Shown piece by piece: positions 1-8,474 of a stretch of DNA of 64,000 nt. Where the stretch lies: contig CAVTWI010000002.1 in the NCBI GenBank assembly GCA_963738345.1, positions 3,038,001-3,102,000 on the forward strand, read 5' to 3'. The stretch comes from Bog-159 sp963738345. Its GTDB lineage: Bacteria > Acidobacteriota > Terriglobia > Bryobacterales > Bryobacteraceae. Position numbers and translations under genes: made by a program. Every line of letters starts with the position of its first letter. Positions within the stretch are counted from its first letter, which is position 1. The notes under the pieces were generated by a model. That model worked only from the letters and a program-made list of their open reading frames with translations, was not told the origin of the DNA and did no database searches.

Positions 1-81
1 CTGCGCCTCTTGCATTTGCAATTGCGTGGTATTGAGGCTTGCCAGAAACGCCTGGTTCGATCCGCTGATGTTTGGAAACAT
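1..81 (-). CDS. flgL: Flagellar hook-filament junction protein FlgL (partial, N-terminus only)
   Basis: Only the first 27 codons are present; the gene runs off the left edge of the window. The reading starts at an ATG (79-81 on the reverse strand) with MFPNISGSNQAF, followed by a Gln/Leu-rich helix typical of the flagellin-fold N-terminal D0 helix. It lies 9 bases downstream of the flgK stop on the same strand, the usual flgK-flgL order. FlgL forms the second junction ring between hook and filament. The identity rests mainly on position, since the fragment is too short for a firm family match. Confidence 0.6.
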   Translation of the reverse strand, partial: MFPNISGSNQAFLASLNTTQLQMQEAQ

Positions 82-90
82 ATATTATCT

Positions 91-1530
91 CTACGCCGGC
101 ACGATAAGGTTCATCAAGTCTTTGCCTAAGTTATCCAAAACGGTCAGAACCTGCGCCACGGCCTGATAGGCTTGCTGAAACTGCAAGACGGCCGAAGCTT
201 CTTTGTCGAGTGAGACACCGGAAACCTGGCCGCGCAAGGTCGTAGCTTGGGCGACGATTTGTTGTTGGGTCTGCTGGTTCGCCGTCGCGGTCTGGTTTTC
301 TTGCCCGGCGTTAGCGGCAATCTGGCCAAAGAACTGGATGAAACTCATTCCCTGGATGGTTCCCTGCCCTCCCGTCGCATTCTCGAGCGCCGCAAGGGCG
401 TTGGCGTTTCCATTGGCATTGCCGGAAGCATCTACGGGCGCCAACTGGTCCGGCGTAATCGCCGAATTCAACGCCAAGGTTCCCGCGGCCGTCGCTGGAT
501 TGGAGCTATCGTATGTAAATAGCGCGGTGCCATTTGCCGAGCCCGGCGTAGACGAAACCGTGCCGGACTCCAGAATCTGGTTCACGGTATCCGCCAATCC
601 CTGGGCCGCCTGGTTTAGCGTGCCCTGTTGCTGCGAGTCCCCTAGTATGCCCGCAATCACACGGTTTCGTGTATCTAAAAGGCCGCCTAGCTGTCCGCTC
701 GTGATCTGCGAAGTTACATCGTTTCCCTGCGAGTCGAGTATCTGGTCGGTTGGCAGCGCCTGCCCGTAGACGGGAGCCGGCTTGGTAGCCACGGACACAT
801 TCGAAGTGAGGGCGTACTGCTGACTACCGACTACCAAGGGCGTGCCGCCAGATAGCAATACCGACACCGTACCGTCGCTTTGAGTCACCGTGCTGAAACC
901 CGTGAGTTGGGACAGATTATCCAGCGCGCTGTACAATTGCGCTTCCTCTCCTGGGTCTGGCTGCGAGGATTGCAGACGCTGCACGTTATATTGCTGAATT
1001 TGGGCGCCAATCGTATTAATCTGCTGCACGGTTGAGCTGACTTCGCCGTCGATCTGACCAGCCGTGCTCGTGAGCGAATTGGAGAGCCCGTTGAAAGCCT
1101 GGGCGACGCTGTTCGCAGCCGCTAATACGTTTTGCCTGGCCGTTGTGTCGCTGGGAGTCGTGCTCCACGCGGAAAAGCTTTGAAAGAGAGCGCTGAGAGA
1201 AGCCGAAACGCCGCTGGTTCCTGTTACATCGAAGAGGCTTTGAATCGTGCTGGTATTCTGCGCCTGGGCGGTGTAGAGACCTAGAGCCTGTGTCTGACTT
1301 TGCACGGCCTCCTCCGCATAGGTATCCCGCGAGTTATCGAGCCCCCCCGACATTAAACCGCCCATTAGCCCGCCAGTCACATCCATGGGCATAGCTTCCA
1401 GATTGAGTTGCTGGCTCGCGTATCCTGGCGTCGACGCATTATCAATGTTGTTTTGGATGACGCCTAACGCCTGCTGCAAAACATTCAGCGCATTGCCCGC
1501 CGCGGACATGGACGCGTTAATTCCGGACAT
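91..1530 (-). CDS. flgK: Flagellar hook-associated protein 1 FlgK
   Basis: 479 residues. The N-terminal helix carries the flagellar-rod signature (NVLQQALGVIQNNIDNAST-GY, residues about 15-38). The C-terminus has the matching D0 helix with the 'VSLDKEA..LLQFQQAYQA' type signature (about 437-460). The central part is Gly/Ser/Thr/Gln-rich, as in other HAP1 proteins. FlgK is exported and forms the first hook-filament junction zone. It is shorter than the enterobacterial protein (about 550 aa), with the difference in the variable middle. It follows flgM-flgN, its own chaperone gene, in the order flgM-flgN-flgK-flgL. Confidence 0.93.
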   Translation of the reverse strand: MSGINASMSAAGNALNVLQQALGVIQNNIDNASTPGYASQQLNLEAMPMDVTGGLMGGLMSGGLDNSRDTYAEEAVQSQTQALGLYTAQAQNTSTIQSLFDVTGTSGVSASLSALFQSFSAWSTTPSDTTARQNVLAAANSVAQAFNGLSNSLTSTAGQIDGEVSSTVQQINTIGAQIQQYNVQRLQSSQPDPGEEAQLYSALDNLSQLTGFSTVTQSDGTVSVLLSGGTPLVVGSQQYALTSNVSVATKPAPVYGQALPTDQILDSQGNDVTSQITSGQLGGLLDTRNRVIAGILGDSQQQGTLNQAAQGLADTVNQILESGTVSSTPGSANGTALFTYDSSNPATAAGTLALNSAITPDQLAPVDASGNANGNANALAALENATGGQGTIQGMSFIQFFGQIAANAGQENQTATANQQTQQQIVAQATTLRGQVSGVSLDKEASAVLQFQQAYQAVAQVLTVLDNLGKDLMNLIVPA

Positions 1531-1535
1531 CGACT

Positions 1536-1904
1536 TTAGCCTGTAACTCCGTGAGCCGCCGGACTGTCCTCGCTGACGGTCTGGCCCGACGCATCGTATG
1601 CAGGCAGCGCAAGTCCCTTGCGTAGTGCCATACCGCGGCGAAACGCGGAGCAGGCGTCGACCAGCCGGATCATGCTGGATATGTCGTGGCGTAGATTTTC
1701 GATCGCGGGCTGGAATCCTTCATTCATACTCGGATCTCCCTCTCGCAGCAAATCGATGGCCGTTCTTAGCGCCTCGACCGACCTTTCCAACAGCTTCCGG
1801 GATTTTTCCACTCGGTGATGGTCTGCCGCGTTCCACTGCTCTAACGCTTGCCGTACGCTCTCGCCGGCATGCTCAATATATTGGGCCGCATCGTCTGGCA
1901 TCAC
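1536..1904 (-). CDS. flgN: FlgN-like export chaperone for FlgK/FlgL
   Basis: 122 residues, almost entirely helical by composition, with a long heptad-like stretch (about 20-90) and a disordered tail. FlgN-family proteins are small cytosolic helical chaperones that bind the C-termini of FlgK and FlgL and protect them before export. Sequence alone gives little, but the gene overlaps the flgM stop by 4 bases (ATGA) and sits 5 bases before flgK, exactly where flgN is found elsewhere. The call is therefore mainly from context; an unrelated helical FliT/FliS-like chaperone is the main alternative. Confidence 0.7.
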   Translation of the reverse strand: MMPDDAAQYIEHAGESVRQALEQWNAADHHRVEKSRKLLERSVEALRTAIDLLREGDPSMNEGFQPAIENLRHDISSMIRLVDACSAFRRGMALRKGLALPAYDASGQTVSEDSPAAHGVTG

Positions 1905-2218
1905 TGTATCTCACTCGACCCCGCGGCGAGCGCCTGGGAAACCATGGCGCGACTGATCTGGGCTGAATCGATGTGGTATTGGCCGCTCTGATAGAGCGCC
2001 GTCAGTTGTTTGACGCGCCCGGCTTGTTGTGAGTCCTGTGCGGAACTCGCTGCTGCCACGCTTTGCGACAGGGACGAAATATCCACGCTGTCGCCTGCAC
2101 GGCTCTGGGATCCGTTGGCATATTGGCTGGATGAACTTGCCGGACGTGAAACCTCGTCTGCACGGGCAGCGGGCGCAGTGGCGCCCGTCAAACTGTCATT
2201 GTGGATGCTTATGCTCAT
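1901..2218 (-). CDS. flgM: Anti-sigma-28 factor FlgM
   Basis: 105 residues with a Ser/Ala-rich, probably unfolded N-terminal half. The C-terminal half has the FlgM signature: a D-x-V-D-I-S segment (about 43-48) and RVKQLTALYQSGQYHIDSA (about 68-86), followed by the amphipathic helix that clamps sigma-28. FlgM holds FliA inactive until the hook is finished and FlgM is exported. The target FliA is encoded in this window (4.55-5.32 kb). The gene heads a four-gene minus-strand unit with flgN, flgK and flgL. Confidence 0.9.
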   Translation of the reverse strand: MSISIHNDSLTGATAPAARADEVSRPASSSSQYANGSQSRAGDSVDISSLSQSVAAASSAQDSQQAGRVKQLTALYQSGQYHIDSAQISRAMVSQALAAGSSEIQ

Positions 2219-2429
2219 GAATTCAATCCGCCGATCAATATAAGGTTACAAACGCGCTCGAATAAAATCCTAATCAGCCGCTAATATCTTAGCCTGAAGG
2301 CGCCCCTGGCCACCACAGCTACCTACTGTTATCCATTGTCAATTTGGTTAACCAAGGATATTGATAACCATATTGATTAGATAACAGGGAGTAGTGCCCG
2401 ACCGATTTTTCTAATACTATAAGTACTCA
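2219..2429. promoter_or_regulatory. Divergent intergenic region between flgM and the sigma-54 activator, with palindromes
   Basis: The 211-base AT-rich gap must hold promoters for both flgM (minus) and the activator gene (plus). It contains a perfect 12-base palindrome TTGGTTAACCAA at 2344-2355, flanked by GTTATC (2328-2333) and GATAAC (2363-2368), with a further GATAAC at 2380-2385. This nested symmetry suggests an operator. I could not find a convincing sigma-70, sigma-54 or sigma-28 promoter on either strand. Confidence 0.4.
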
Positions 2430-3824
2430 ATGACGCCACCGAGAGTCTTGCATTTCGAGAGCCAGCAGGTTAATGCGGAGTTTCAACTGGACCAGGTCCT
2501 TCTAGATTTCCAATTGCTTCAGGCTCCGTCGCTGGACAGCCTGAGGACCGCTAGCCTCGAAAACATCGACTGCGTGCTTTTCACTGGCAGCATGCCCTCC
2601 CCCGAAGCCGTGGCCGCCCTGGGCCTCATCCACGCACTCGACGCTCAAATGCCGGTGGTCTTTTGGGATCCTGAGATGCGCGCCACAGAGGCCGTCCGTC
2701 TGATTCGCGCTGGAGCTCATCACTGTATCGGTTACCGTGACTCCCAGACAGTTCTACAGGACTCACTCTCGAATGCCGTCGAGTCCCGCCGGCAGGCCCT
2801 CAGAGCACGATCGCATGCATCCGCCCCGCGCGAAGCTTGGCGGGAGTTTCTGGTCGGAGAGAGCCGCGCCATGGAAATGGTGGTAGAAGCGGTTCGCCTG
2901 ATCGGTCCGCGCCGCTGTACAGTTCTTATTACCGGCGAAACCGGAACAGGCAAGGAAATGGTCGCGCGGGCCCTGCACATGGCTAGCCCTCGTGCCAATC
3001 AACCTATGGTGTCGGTTAATTGCAGCGCGCTTCCGGAGAACCTGTTGGAAGCCGAGCTCTTTGGACACGTCAAAGGCGCCTTTACGGGCGCTGTTAACGC
3101 GCGCGTGGGTCGTTTCGAACAAGCCAACCGCGGCACCTTATTCCTGGATGAGATTGGCGATATGCCCGTCGAGCTACAGGCCAAGCTCCTGCGCGTGCTG
3201 CAGGATCGCGAGATTCAACGGCTAGGAAGCTCCGAAACAATCCGTGTCGACGTGCGCGTCCTGGCTGCCACGAACGTAAACCTGGCCGAGCGCGTCCGGC
3301 AAGGCAAGTTCCGCGAGGACTTGTATTACCGTTTGAATGTAGTGCCGCTCGAAGTCCCGGTTCTACGCAAGCGCGAGAGCGACATCCCCCTCTTAGTTGA
3401 CCATTTCGTAAAGAAGATCTGTCAGTTCGAGGGAATCCCCCTGAAGCGCGTCATGCCCGAAGCAGTACTTCGCCTCCGCGCCGGCGCTTGGCCCGGAAAC
3501 GTCCGGCAATTGGAAAACGCCGTCGAAATGGCCGTGGCCATGAGCGGCGACCGCGAATGCCTTTATGCCGGTGACTTTGGCTTATCCAAGCCGGCCAGTC
3601 TCGAATTAGTGCAAAGCCGGGTGCACGCCGATCCCATGGAAGCGCCAGATTGGACGGATTTTGCAACCGCGGTTAGTCACTTCGAGCGGAGTATGCTGCA
3701 GAAGGCGCTTTCGAAGACCGCCGGCAATCGTACGGCCGCGGCCGAACTCTTGGGGATGAAGCGCACCACCTTGATTATGAAGTTGCGAAGCTTCGAGAAC
3801 GCCGGGGCGCTACGCGCAAGTTAA
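2430..3824 (+). CDS. Sigma-54-dependent transcriptional activator of flagellar genes (FlrC/FleQ-type, degenerate receiver)
   Basis: 464 residues. Residues 1-125 have a receiver-like fold, but the position expected to hold the phospho-accepting Asp reads V-L-F-T-G-S-M-P (Thr52), so it is probably not phosphorylated there. The AAA+ domain (about 140-370) has Walker A GETGTGKE (169-176), the sigma-54 contact loop GAFTGA (216-221) and Walker B LFLDEIGD (237-244). A Fis-type helix-turn-helix closes the protein (about 430-460). It is divergent from flgM, and a good -24/-12 promoter lies upstream of flgF. The likely job is to open flagellar sigma-54 promoters. A poor ribosome site precedes the ATG. 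Confidence 0.9.
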   Translation: MTPPRVLHFESQQVNAEFQLDQVLLDFQLLQAPSLDSLRTASLENIDCVLFTGSMPSPEAVAALGLIHALDAQMPVVFWDPEMRATEAVRLIRAGAHHCIGYRDSQTVLQDSLSNAVESRRQALRARSHASAPREAWREFLVGESRAMEMVVEAVRLIGPRRCTVLITGETGTGKEMVARALHMASPRANQPMVSVNCSALPENLLEAELFGHVKGAFTGAVNARVGRFEQANRGTLFLDEIGDMPVELQAKLLRVLQDREIQRLGSSETIRVDVRVLAATNVNLAERVRQGKFREDLYYRLNVVPLEVPVLRKRESDIPLLVDHFVKKICQFEGIPLKRVMPEAVLRLRAGAWPGNVRQLENAVEMAVAMSGDRECLYAGDFGLSKPASLELVQSRVHADPMEAPDWTDFATAVSHFERSMLQKALSKTAGNRTAAAELLGMKRTTLIMKLRSFENAGALRAS

Positions 3825-3838
3825 CGCGCTGCGCTCGA

Positions 3839-4213
3839 CTAAGAATTCAAATACTCATGTACCTTTAACATGAGTTCGATCTCGTTGCGAGGCGATTGCA
3901 GAGCAGCCGAGATTGTCGCCACGGACTCGCCTCGCCGGTGCATGCGCAATGCCTGCGCGCGTTTGGTAAGCGTCAATCCCTCAGCCGGTGCGGACATGGA
4001 ACGCTCCGGTTCCGCGGCTTCGCGTCGCATTTGTTCCACAGTGCTGGAGAGCAGCGCCACATTCTGATCCAACGATTCCTGTGACTGTGCCATCTGCCGC
4101 CGTTCCATTCGCATCCGGATGCTGGTCGCGAAGCAAAGCCCCATGCACGATAGAAATCCGAAGACCACCACGCAGTATTGAGTCACAGGACTCAAGATCC
4201 AATCCAGTGTCAT
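3839..4213 (-). CDS. Small membrane-anchored protein at the end of the flagellar operon (DUF2802-like)
   Basis: 124 residues. One N-terminal transmembrane segment (about 8-32) is followed by a Met/Arg/Gln-rich coiled-coil-like region. The C-terminal helical module (about 80-124) contains A-Q-A-L-R-M-H-R-R-G-E-S and I-E-L-M-L-K-V-H. That layout, and the place directly after fliA-fliN, match the DUF2802/DUF6115 type of small proteins that often end flagellar operons; their function is unknown. The start overlaps the fliN stop by 4 bases, so it is translationally coupled as the last gene of the long minus-strand operon. Confidence 0.6.
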   Translation of the reverse strand: MTLDWILSPVTQYCVVVFGFLSCMGLCFATSIRMRMERRQMAQSQESLDQNVALLSSTVEQMRREAAEPERSMSAPAEGLTLTKRAQALRMHRRGESVATISAALQSPRNEIELMLKVHEYLNS

Positions 4214-4557
4214 GACTGCCCCCCCGTGGCCACCGCCGCAACTGGAGGGGTCGGCAGTATCTGCGAGGGGGGGTTGGCGATTTCCAATATACGCACGCCG
4301 TAGTGTCCGCGCACGGTCACCGCCTCACCCCGCGCAACAACTCGGTCGTTCACTAGTATTTCAACCGGCTCGTCTACCCCGCGATCAAACTCAACAATCG
4401 ACCCGGTATCCAGGCGCAACACATCATCCAGCGTCATCTGCTTGCGGCCGAAGCGTAGGGTCACTGGCAATTCGATGTCTAGTAAGATGTCCAACGCAGA
4501 GCCGCCGGCTCCCCCGTTAGCTTTGAAACTTGCGGCTCGATTCACACTCTCGTTCAT
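4210..4557 (-). CDS. fliN: Flagellar motor switch protein FliN
   Basis: 115 residues with a complete SpoA (surface presentation of antigens) domain at about 22-93: L-D-I-E-L-P-V-T-L-R-F-G, then L-R-L-D-T-G-S-I-V-E-F and V-E-I-L-V-N-D-R-V-V-A-R-G-E. FliN forms the lower C-ring at the cytoplasmic face, where it couples CheY binding to rotor switching and helps dock FliH. It overlaps both neighbours by 4 bases (fliA upstream, the small membrane protein downstream). A second SpoA-domain gene lies at 11.6 kb in the same operon. Confidence 0.9.
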   Translation of the reverse strand: MNESVNRAASFKANGGAGGSALDILLDIELPVTLRFGRKQMTLDDVLRLDTGSIVEFDRGVDEPVEILVNDRVVARGEAVTVRGHYGVRILEIANPPSQILPTPPVAAVATGGQS

Positions 4558-5324
4558 GATTTTCCCCGGGGATTCGACAGCCAGACTCTTTCCAGATGAC
4601 TTCTCAGCCTCAATACTGCCTGCACCCGTAACTGATGGATTCGCGAAAGATGCAGACCCATCACTTCGGCGATTTCACGCAGGTTCAATTCCTCGTAATA
4701 ATACAATGTGAGTACCGTCCGCTCTGTCTTTGGTATGCGGTCGATCGCCCGCGCCAGGACGCGCTCCAGTTCGGAGCGTTCCACGATATGAGAGGGCCGG
4801 TTTTCTTCGTCGTCGGATATGAAGTTCAGAAGGTCTACGCCGTTACCGTCGCCCGGCACGAATTCCAAACGTTCAAGTTCAGCGGATTGAACTTCCGAAA
4901 GCCACTTCTGGTATTCCGCCGGAGCGATCGCCAGTTCCGCCGCAATCTCCTCTTCCAATGGCTCCCGCCCCAGCCTTTGCTTAGCGCGATGAATTGCCTC
5001 GCCGATCAACCTGGATTTCTTTCTGGTTTCGCGCGGAGCCCAGTCCATTTCCCGCAGGCTGTCCATGATGGCGCCCCGGATGCGCCGCTCCGCATACGTG
5101 TTGAGCTGAACATTGAAGTCGGGGTCGAAGTTATCAATCGCGCCGATCAGGCCGACCACACCGGCAGATATCAAGTCATCCACCGCCACGTAGCTTGGTA
5201 GCCGGTCGTGAATACGCTTGGCGATCAGGCGCACTTGAGGCAGATGCTGCAGCACCAGCTCTTCGCGCCGCGAAGCGATGTCATCGTCGATAATCGGCTG
5301 TGGACCGTACGAACTGCTTGCCAT
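4554..5324 (-). CDS. fliA: Flagellar sigma factor 28, FliA
   Basis: 256 residues of the sigma-70 family, FliA/WhiG group. Region 2 has D-L-I-S-A-G-V-V-G-L (about 50-59) and the A-E-R-R-I-R-G-A-I-M-D motif. Region 3 contains the diagnostic D-W-A-P-R segment. Region 4 has L-N-L-R-E-I-A-E-V-M-G-L. It directs core polymerase to late flagellar and chemotaxis promoters (TAAA-N15-GCCGATAA). Two such promoter-like sites occur in this window, at 20.89 and 51.98 kb. Its antagonist FlgM is also encoded here. It is located between flhF (9 bases upstream) and fliN. Confidence 0.95.
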   Translation of the reverse strand: MASSSYGPQPIIDDDIASRREELVLQHLPQVRLIAKRIHDRLPSYVAVDDLISAGVVGLIGAIDNFDPDFNVQLNTYAERRIRGAIMDSLREMDWAPRETRKKSRLIGEAIHRAKQRLGREPLEEEIAAELAIAPAEYQKWLSEVQSAELERLEFVPGDGNGVDLLNFISDDEENRPSHIVERSELERVLARAIDRIPKTERTVLTLYYYEELNLREIAEVMGLHLSRIHQLRVQAVLRLRSHLERVWLSNPRGKS

Positions 5325-5333
5325 GTCAACGGG

Positions 5334-6365
5334 TTAGGCTACTGCCTGTAGGTTTTCTGGCAATTGTCGTACCAATGATTCAGTCACGCGCTCTTTAGTT
5401 GCTACTTCGATATCCTCAGGAATTAGTTGTCCAAGTCCGAAGTACGAAAGCGGCATCTGCTGCTGAACCGCCTCAGAATACAAGGCGGCCAATGAATCCG
5501 CCTCGTCAAGTCTGGTAAACAATAGCTTGGAAGGTCCATACGCGCGGTGACGCTCGACTAACTTCCGCAACACCGCCGGCTGCGTTGACGCTGTCAGAAC
5601 TAAATGGGTGTCAATGTCTTGACGGCAGCTTAAAAAGGCGGCCAGATCTCCCCCTAGCTCTTGCTGTAGAACCTTGCCGTACCCTGGGGCGTCGATCAGC
5701 ACCAGATCGTATGATGAGTTCCCGTCAATCGCTTGCGCTAAAGCACTGACGCTCTCCACCGCCTGAAAAGACACTCCCAAAATAGATGCAAATGTGCGGA
5801 GCTGTTCCGACCCACCGATGCGCTGTGTGTCGGCCGAGATCAGCCGCGTAGAGCGCCCCGCGCGCAACCCCTCCACCACCGCAAGCTTTACAAGAGTAGT
5901 GGTCTTTCCGGATCCCGGGGGACCCACCAAAGCCGTCACTCTTCCTAGCCCCGGGCACACCTTCAGACGGCCGGCCAGCGCGGTCGCGGCAGACGAGGCC
6001 AGATTTCCCGTATTCCAGCGTGACGCCACACTGGATGGCGACATCTGCACCACTGGGCCTCGATTGGGGCTTAGCCGCACAGCCTGGTCGATCTCGCGAG
6101 CCATCTCATGTGGCAGTCCTGCCTCGACGAGCGCCTCTTCTACCCGTGAGTGAGGCTCCGGCTTTTCTTCTGCGTCATTGGTCGGCCCAACCCCCAGCAC
6201 GACTTCGCATAGCCCCAAATGGCGCGCCTCCGGAGGCGCCTCCCTCGCATTTACTAGGAGGGCATCGGGTCCGAGTTCCGCGTGCCCTTGCTCCAGCGCT
6301 TCCTTTACGGTGGCCGCAAAGAAAGACTTCACGTGCAAGTGTTTGGCATTGCCGACAAGAGGCAT
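5334..6365 (-). CDS. flhF: Flagellar SRP-family GTPase FlhF
   Basis: 343 residues. The basic/variable N-terminal region is followed by an SRP-GTPase NG domain with P-loop G-P-P-G-S-G-K-T (148-155), I-S-A-D-T-Q-R-I-G and L-I-D-A-P-G (G3). FlhF sets the site and number of flagella in polar flagellates and acts at the membrane. A FlhG/FleN partner is not visible in the window. The gene is directly adjacent to flhA (start 1 base before the flhA stop region) and upstream of fliA, in the conserved flhB-flhA-flhF-fliA order. Confidence 0.93.
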   Translation of the reverse strand: MPLVGNAKHLHVKSFFAATVKEALEQGHAELGPDALLVNAREAPPEARHLGLCEVVLGVGPTNDAEEKPEPHSRVEEALVEAGLPHEMAREIDQAVRLSPNRGPVVQMSPSSVASRWNTGNLASSAATALAGRLKVCPGLGRVTALVGPPGSGKTTTLVKLAVVEGLRAGRSTRLISADTQRIGGSEQLRTFASILGVSFQAVESVSALAQAIDGNSSYDLVLIDAPGYGKVLQQELGGDLAAFLSCRQDIDTHLVLTASTQPAVLRKLVERHRAYGPSKLLFTRLDEADSLAALYSEAVQQQMPLSYFGLGQLIPEDIEVATKERVTESLVRQLPENLQAVA

Positions 6366-8441
6366 TTATTGAATCACTCCTAGAGAGACAATCTTGACTT
6401 CAGTTGGAATTTCGTTGTGTGAAATGAAATAGAGATTTCGAATGGTGGGTTCCACCATTTGTCTTAGGAAATAACGGGAGCCCGAGCCAGAAATGGCCGC
6501 TACCGGGGCCTCGGGATTCCCGACCTTCTTACCGATCCGTTGCAAAAAATCCCGGATCGCCGGCGGCGCTAATGTGAGATGGCTAGTCTGTTCCCCGTGT
6601 TGTATGGCCGCTTCGATAATCTGCTCCATAGCCGGATCCAGTAAGTAGGCCGAAAGATCCCCTGCAGCATTCAGGAAAGGTTTTACTACCGTGCGGCGCA
6701 GTGCTTGGCGCAGGTACTCGGTAAGTAGAACCGTATTCCTGGTGGTGGCGCCGGCCTCTCCAAGCGCCTCCAGAATTGTCACCGAATCGCGGATTGCGAT
6801 ACGCTCTCTCAGGAGATTTTGGAGCACTCTTTGCACCGTGGAAAGGGGCAATAGCTTGGGCACCAAGTCCTCCACGACCTTGGGACACTCCACTGCGGCC
6901 CGATCCAGGTACCGTTTTGCATCTTGCCGCGAAAATAGTTCGTGCGCATAGCGCCGCACGAGTTCCGCCAGATGAGTTCCCAGTACGCTGACCGGATCCA
7001 CTACAGTAAAGGCGCGGCGGCGGGCGGCATCGGCTTGTTCGGCCGGCACCCACCAACCGGTCATCCCGAAAGCCGGTTCCTTGGTTTGCTTGCCGCCGGG
7101 CGCCGGTTCCACCTTGCCCACTGGAATCGCCAGTTCGCATCCAGGTGGCAACTCGTAGCGCCCGATCTCCGACCCCTTCAGCAAGATCACATATTCGTTC
7201 GCCTTAAGCGTTACGTTGTCTACCACACGTACCGGCCCCAGCACGATGCCGATTTCTTTGGCCAACTGACGGCGAATGCCTCCGATTCGTTTGATCAAAG
7301 GGGATTCCTGCCCCCCGCTCACGAACTTCACCAACCCAAGTCCCATTTCGATCGCCAGCGGTTCCACGCGCAGCAGAGTTTCTAAGTTATCCTTGGCAGC
7401 AGGTTTTGCCAGGGCCTCAGCCTTTTCCGAAACCGCTTGCCGCTTCTTCATCCGCCACGCTACCGCGCCCAGCCCGCCACCCATAATCAGGAAGGGCGCG
7501 CCAGGCAGTCCAGGAAATAGAGCCAGAATTACCAAGACCCCACTGGCCAGCATAAGTGGGCTGGGACTGCCGAAGACCTGGCTCGCAAAATCGGTGGCCA
7601 GCCGGTCATCTGAACTGGCTCGCGTGACTATAAGTCCGCCGGAGATGGAAATCATTAACGCCGGTATAACAGTCACCAGCCCATCGCCGATCGTCAGTAC
7701 CGTGTACGTTTCCAGTGCGTGCCGAAGATCCATGCCATGTTGCAGCACGCCGATCAAAAATCCGGCCACAATGTTGATAGCCGTGATCAGGATCGCCGCG
7801 ACGGCATCGCGCTGGGTGAACCTCGAGGCGCCGTCCATGGCTCCGAAGAATTCCGCTTCTTTGGCCAAGTCCTTACGGCGTTTGCGTGCCTCCGCCTCCT
7901 GAATCAACCCCGAACTTAAATCGGAATCGATGGACATTTGCTTGCCCGGCAAAGCATCCAAAGTGAACCTTGCCGTCACCTCGGAGATGCGGACCGCGCC
8001 ATGATTGATCACTACGTACTGGATCGCGATCAGGACCAGGAAGATCACCGCCCCGATGACATAATTACCGCCCACCACAAAGTTCCCAAAGGCCTGGATT
8101 ACGTCTCCTGCGGCACTGGTTCCCGTGTTGCCGTTCATCAGAATCAACCGGGTCGACGAAATGTTTAACGCCAGCCGGAACAGTGTCAACAAAAGTAAGG
8201 TCGTGGGAAAAACGCTGAACTCCACTGGCTTACGAATGTAGAGAGCCACCATCATGACCGTGACTGATGTCATGATGTCGACGACCAGCAGAATGTCGAG
8301 CAAGAATGGAGGAACAGGCGTTATCAGCGCCAGGACAATTCCCAGCACCGCGACCGGTACACCCAGTTCTTTCCAGTCGACTGCGGTCTTCCAATTAAAC
8401 GGTTTCGGCGGTGTCGCCGCAATTGCCCTAGCCGGTGTCAA
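6366..8441 (-). CDS. flhA: Flagellar type III export gate protein FlhA
   Basis: 691 residues, normal for the family. The N-terminal half has about eight membrane segments, including the FHIPEP-like loop region around residues 135-200 (V-R-I-S-E-V-T-A-R-F-T-L-D-A-L-P-G-K). The C-terminal half forms the cytosolic domain (about 330-691) that makes the nonameric ring and docks chaperone-substrate complexes. It sits between flhB and flhF in the same orientation. No damage is seen. Confidence 0.97.
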   Translation of the reverse strand: MTPARAIAATPPKPFNWKTAVDWKELGVPVAVLGIVLALITPVPPFLLDILLVVDIMTSVTVMMVALYIRKPVEFSVFPTTLLLLTLFRLALNISSTRLILMNGNTGTSAAGDVIQAFGNFVVGGNYVIGAVIFLVLIAIQYVVINHGAVRISEVTARFTLDALPGKQMSIDSDLSSGLIQEAEARKRRKDLAKEAEFFGAMDGASRFTQRDAVAAILITAINIVAGFLIGVLQHGMDLRHALETYTVLTIGDGLVTVIPALMISISGGLIVTRASSDDRLATDFASQVFGSPSPLMLASGVLVILALFPGLPGAPFLIMGGGLGAVAWRMKKRQAVSEKAEALAKPAAKDNLETLLRVEPLAIEMGLGLVKFVSGGQESPLIKRIGGIRRQLAKEIGIVLGPVRVVDNVTLKANEYVILLKGSEIGRYELPPGCELAIPVGKVEPAPGGKQTKEPAFGMTGWWVPAEQADAARRRAFTVVDPVSVLGTHLAELVRRYAHELFSRQDAKRYLDRAAVECPKVVEDLVPKLLPLSTVQRVLQNLLRERIAIRDSVTILEALGEAGATTRNTVLLTEYLRQALRRTVVKPFLNAAGDLSAYLLDPAMEQIIEAAIQHGEQTSHLTLAPPAIRDFLQRIGKKVGNPEAPVAAISGSGSRYFLRQMVEPTIRNLYFISHNEIPTEVKIVSLGVIQ

Positions 8442-8474
8442 AATTCGGACGCTCCCATGGTGGTTGTCGTAGCT

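Noticed and set aside
203..769. 188-residue open frame on the plus strand inside flgK
   Set aside because: It lies fully antisense to flgK, has no family character and reflects the GC-rich codon usage of the real gene.
7276..7902. 208-residue plus-strand open frame inside flhA
   Set aside because: Antisense shadow of an intact, well-recognised gene.
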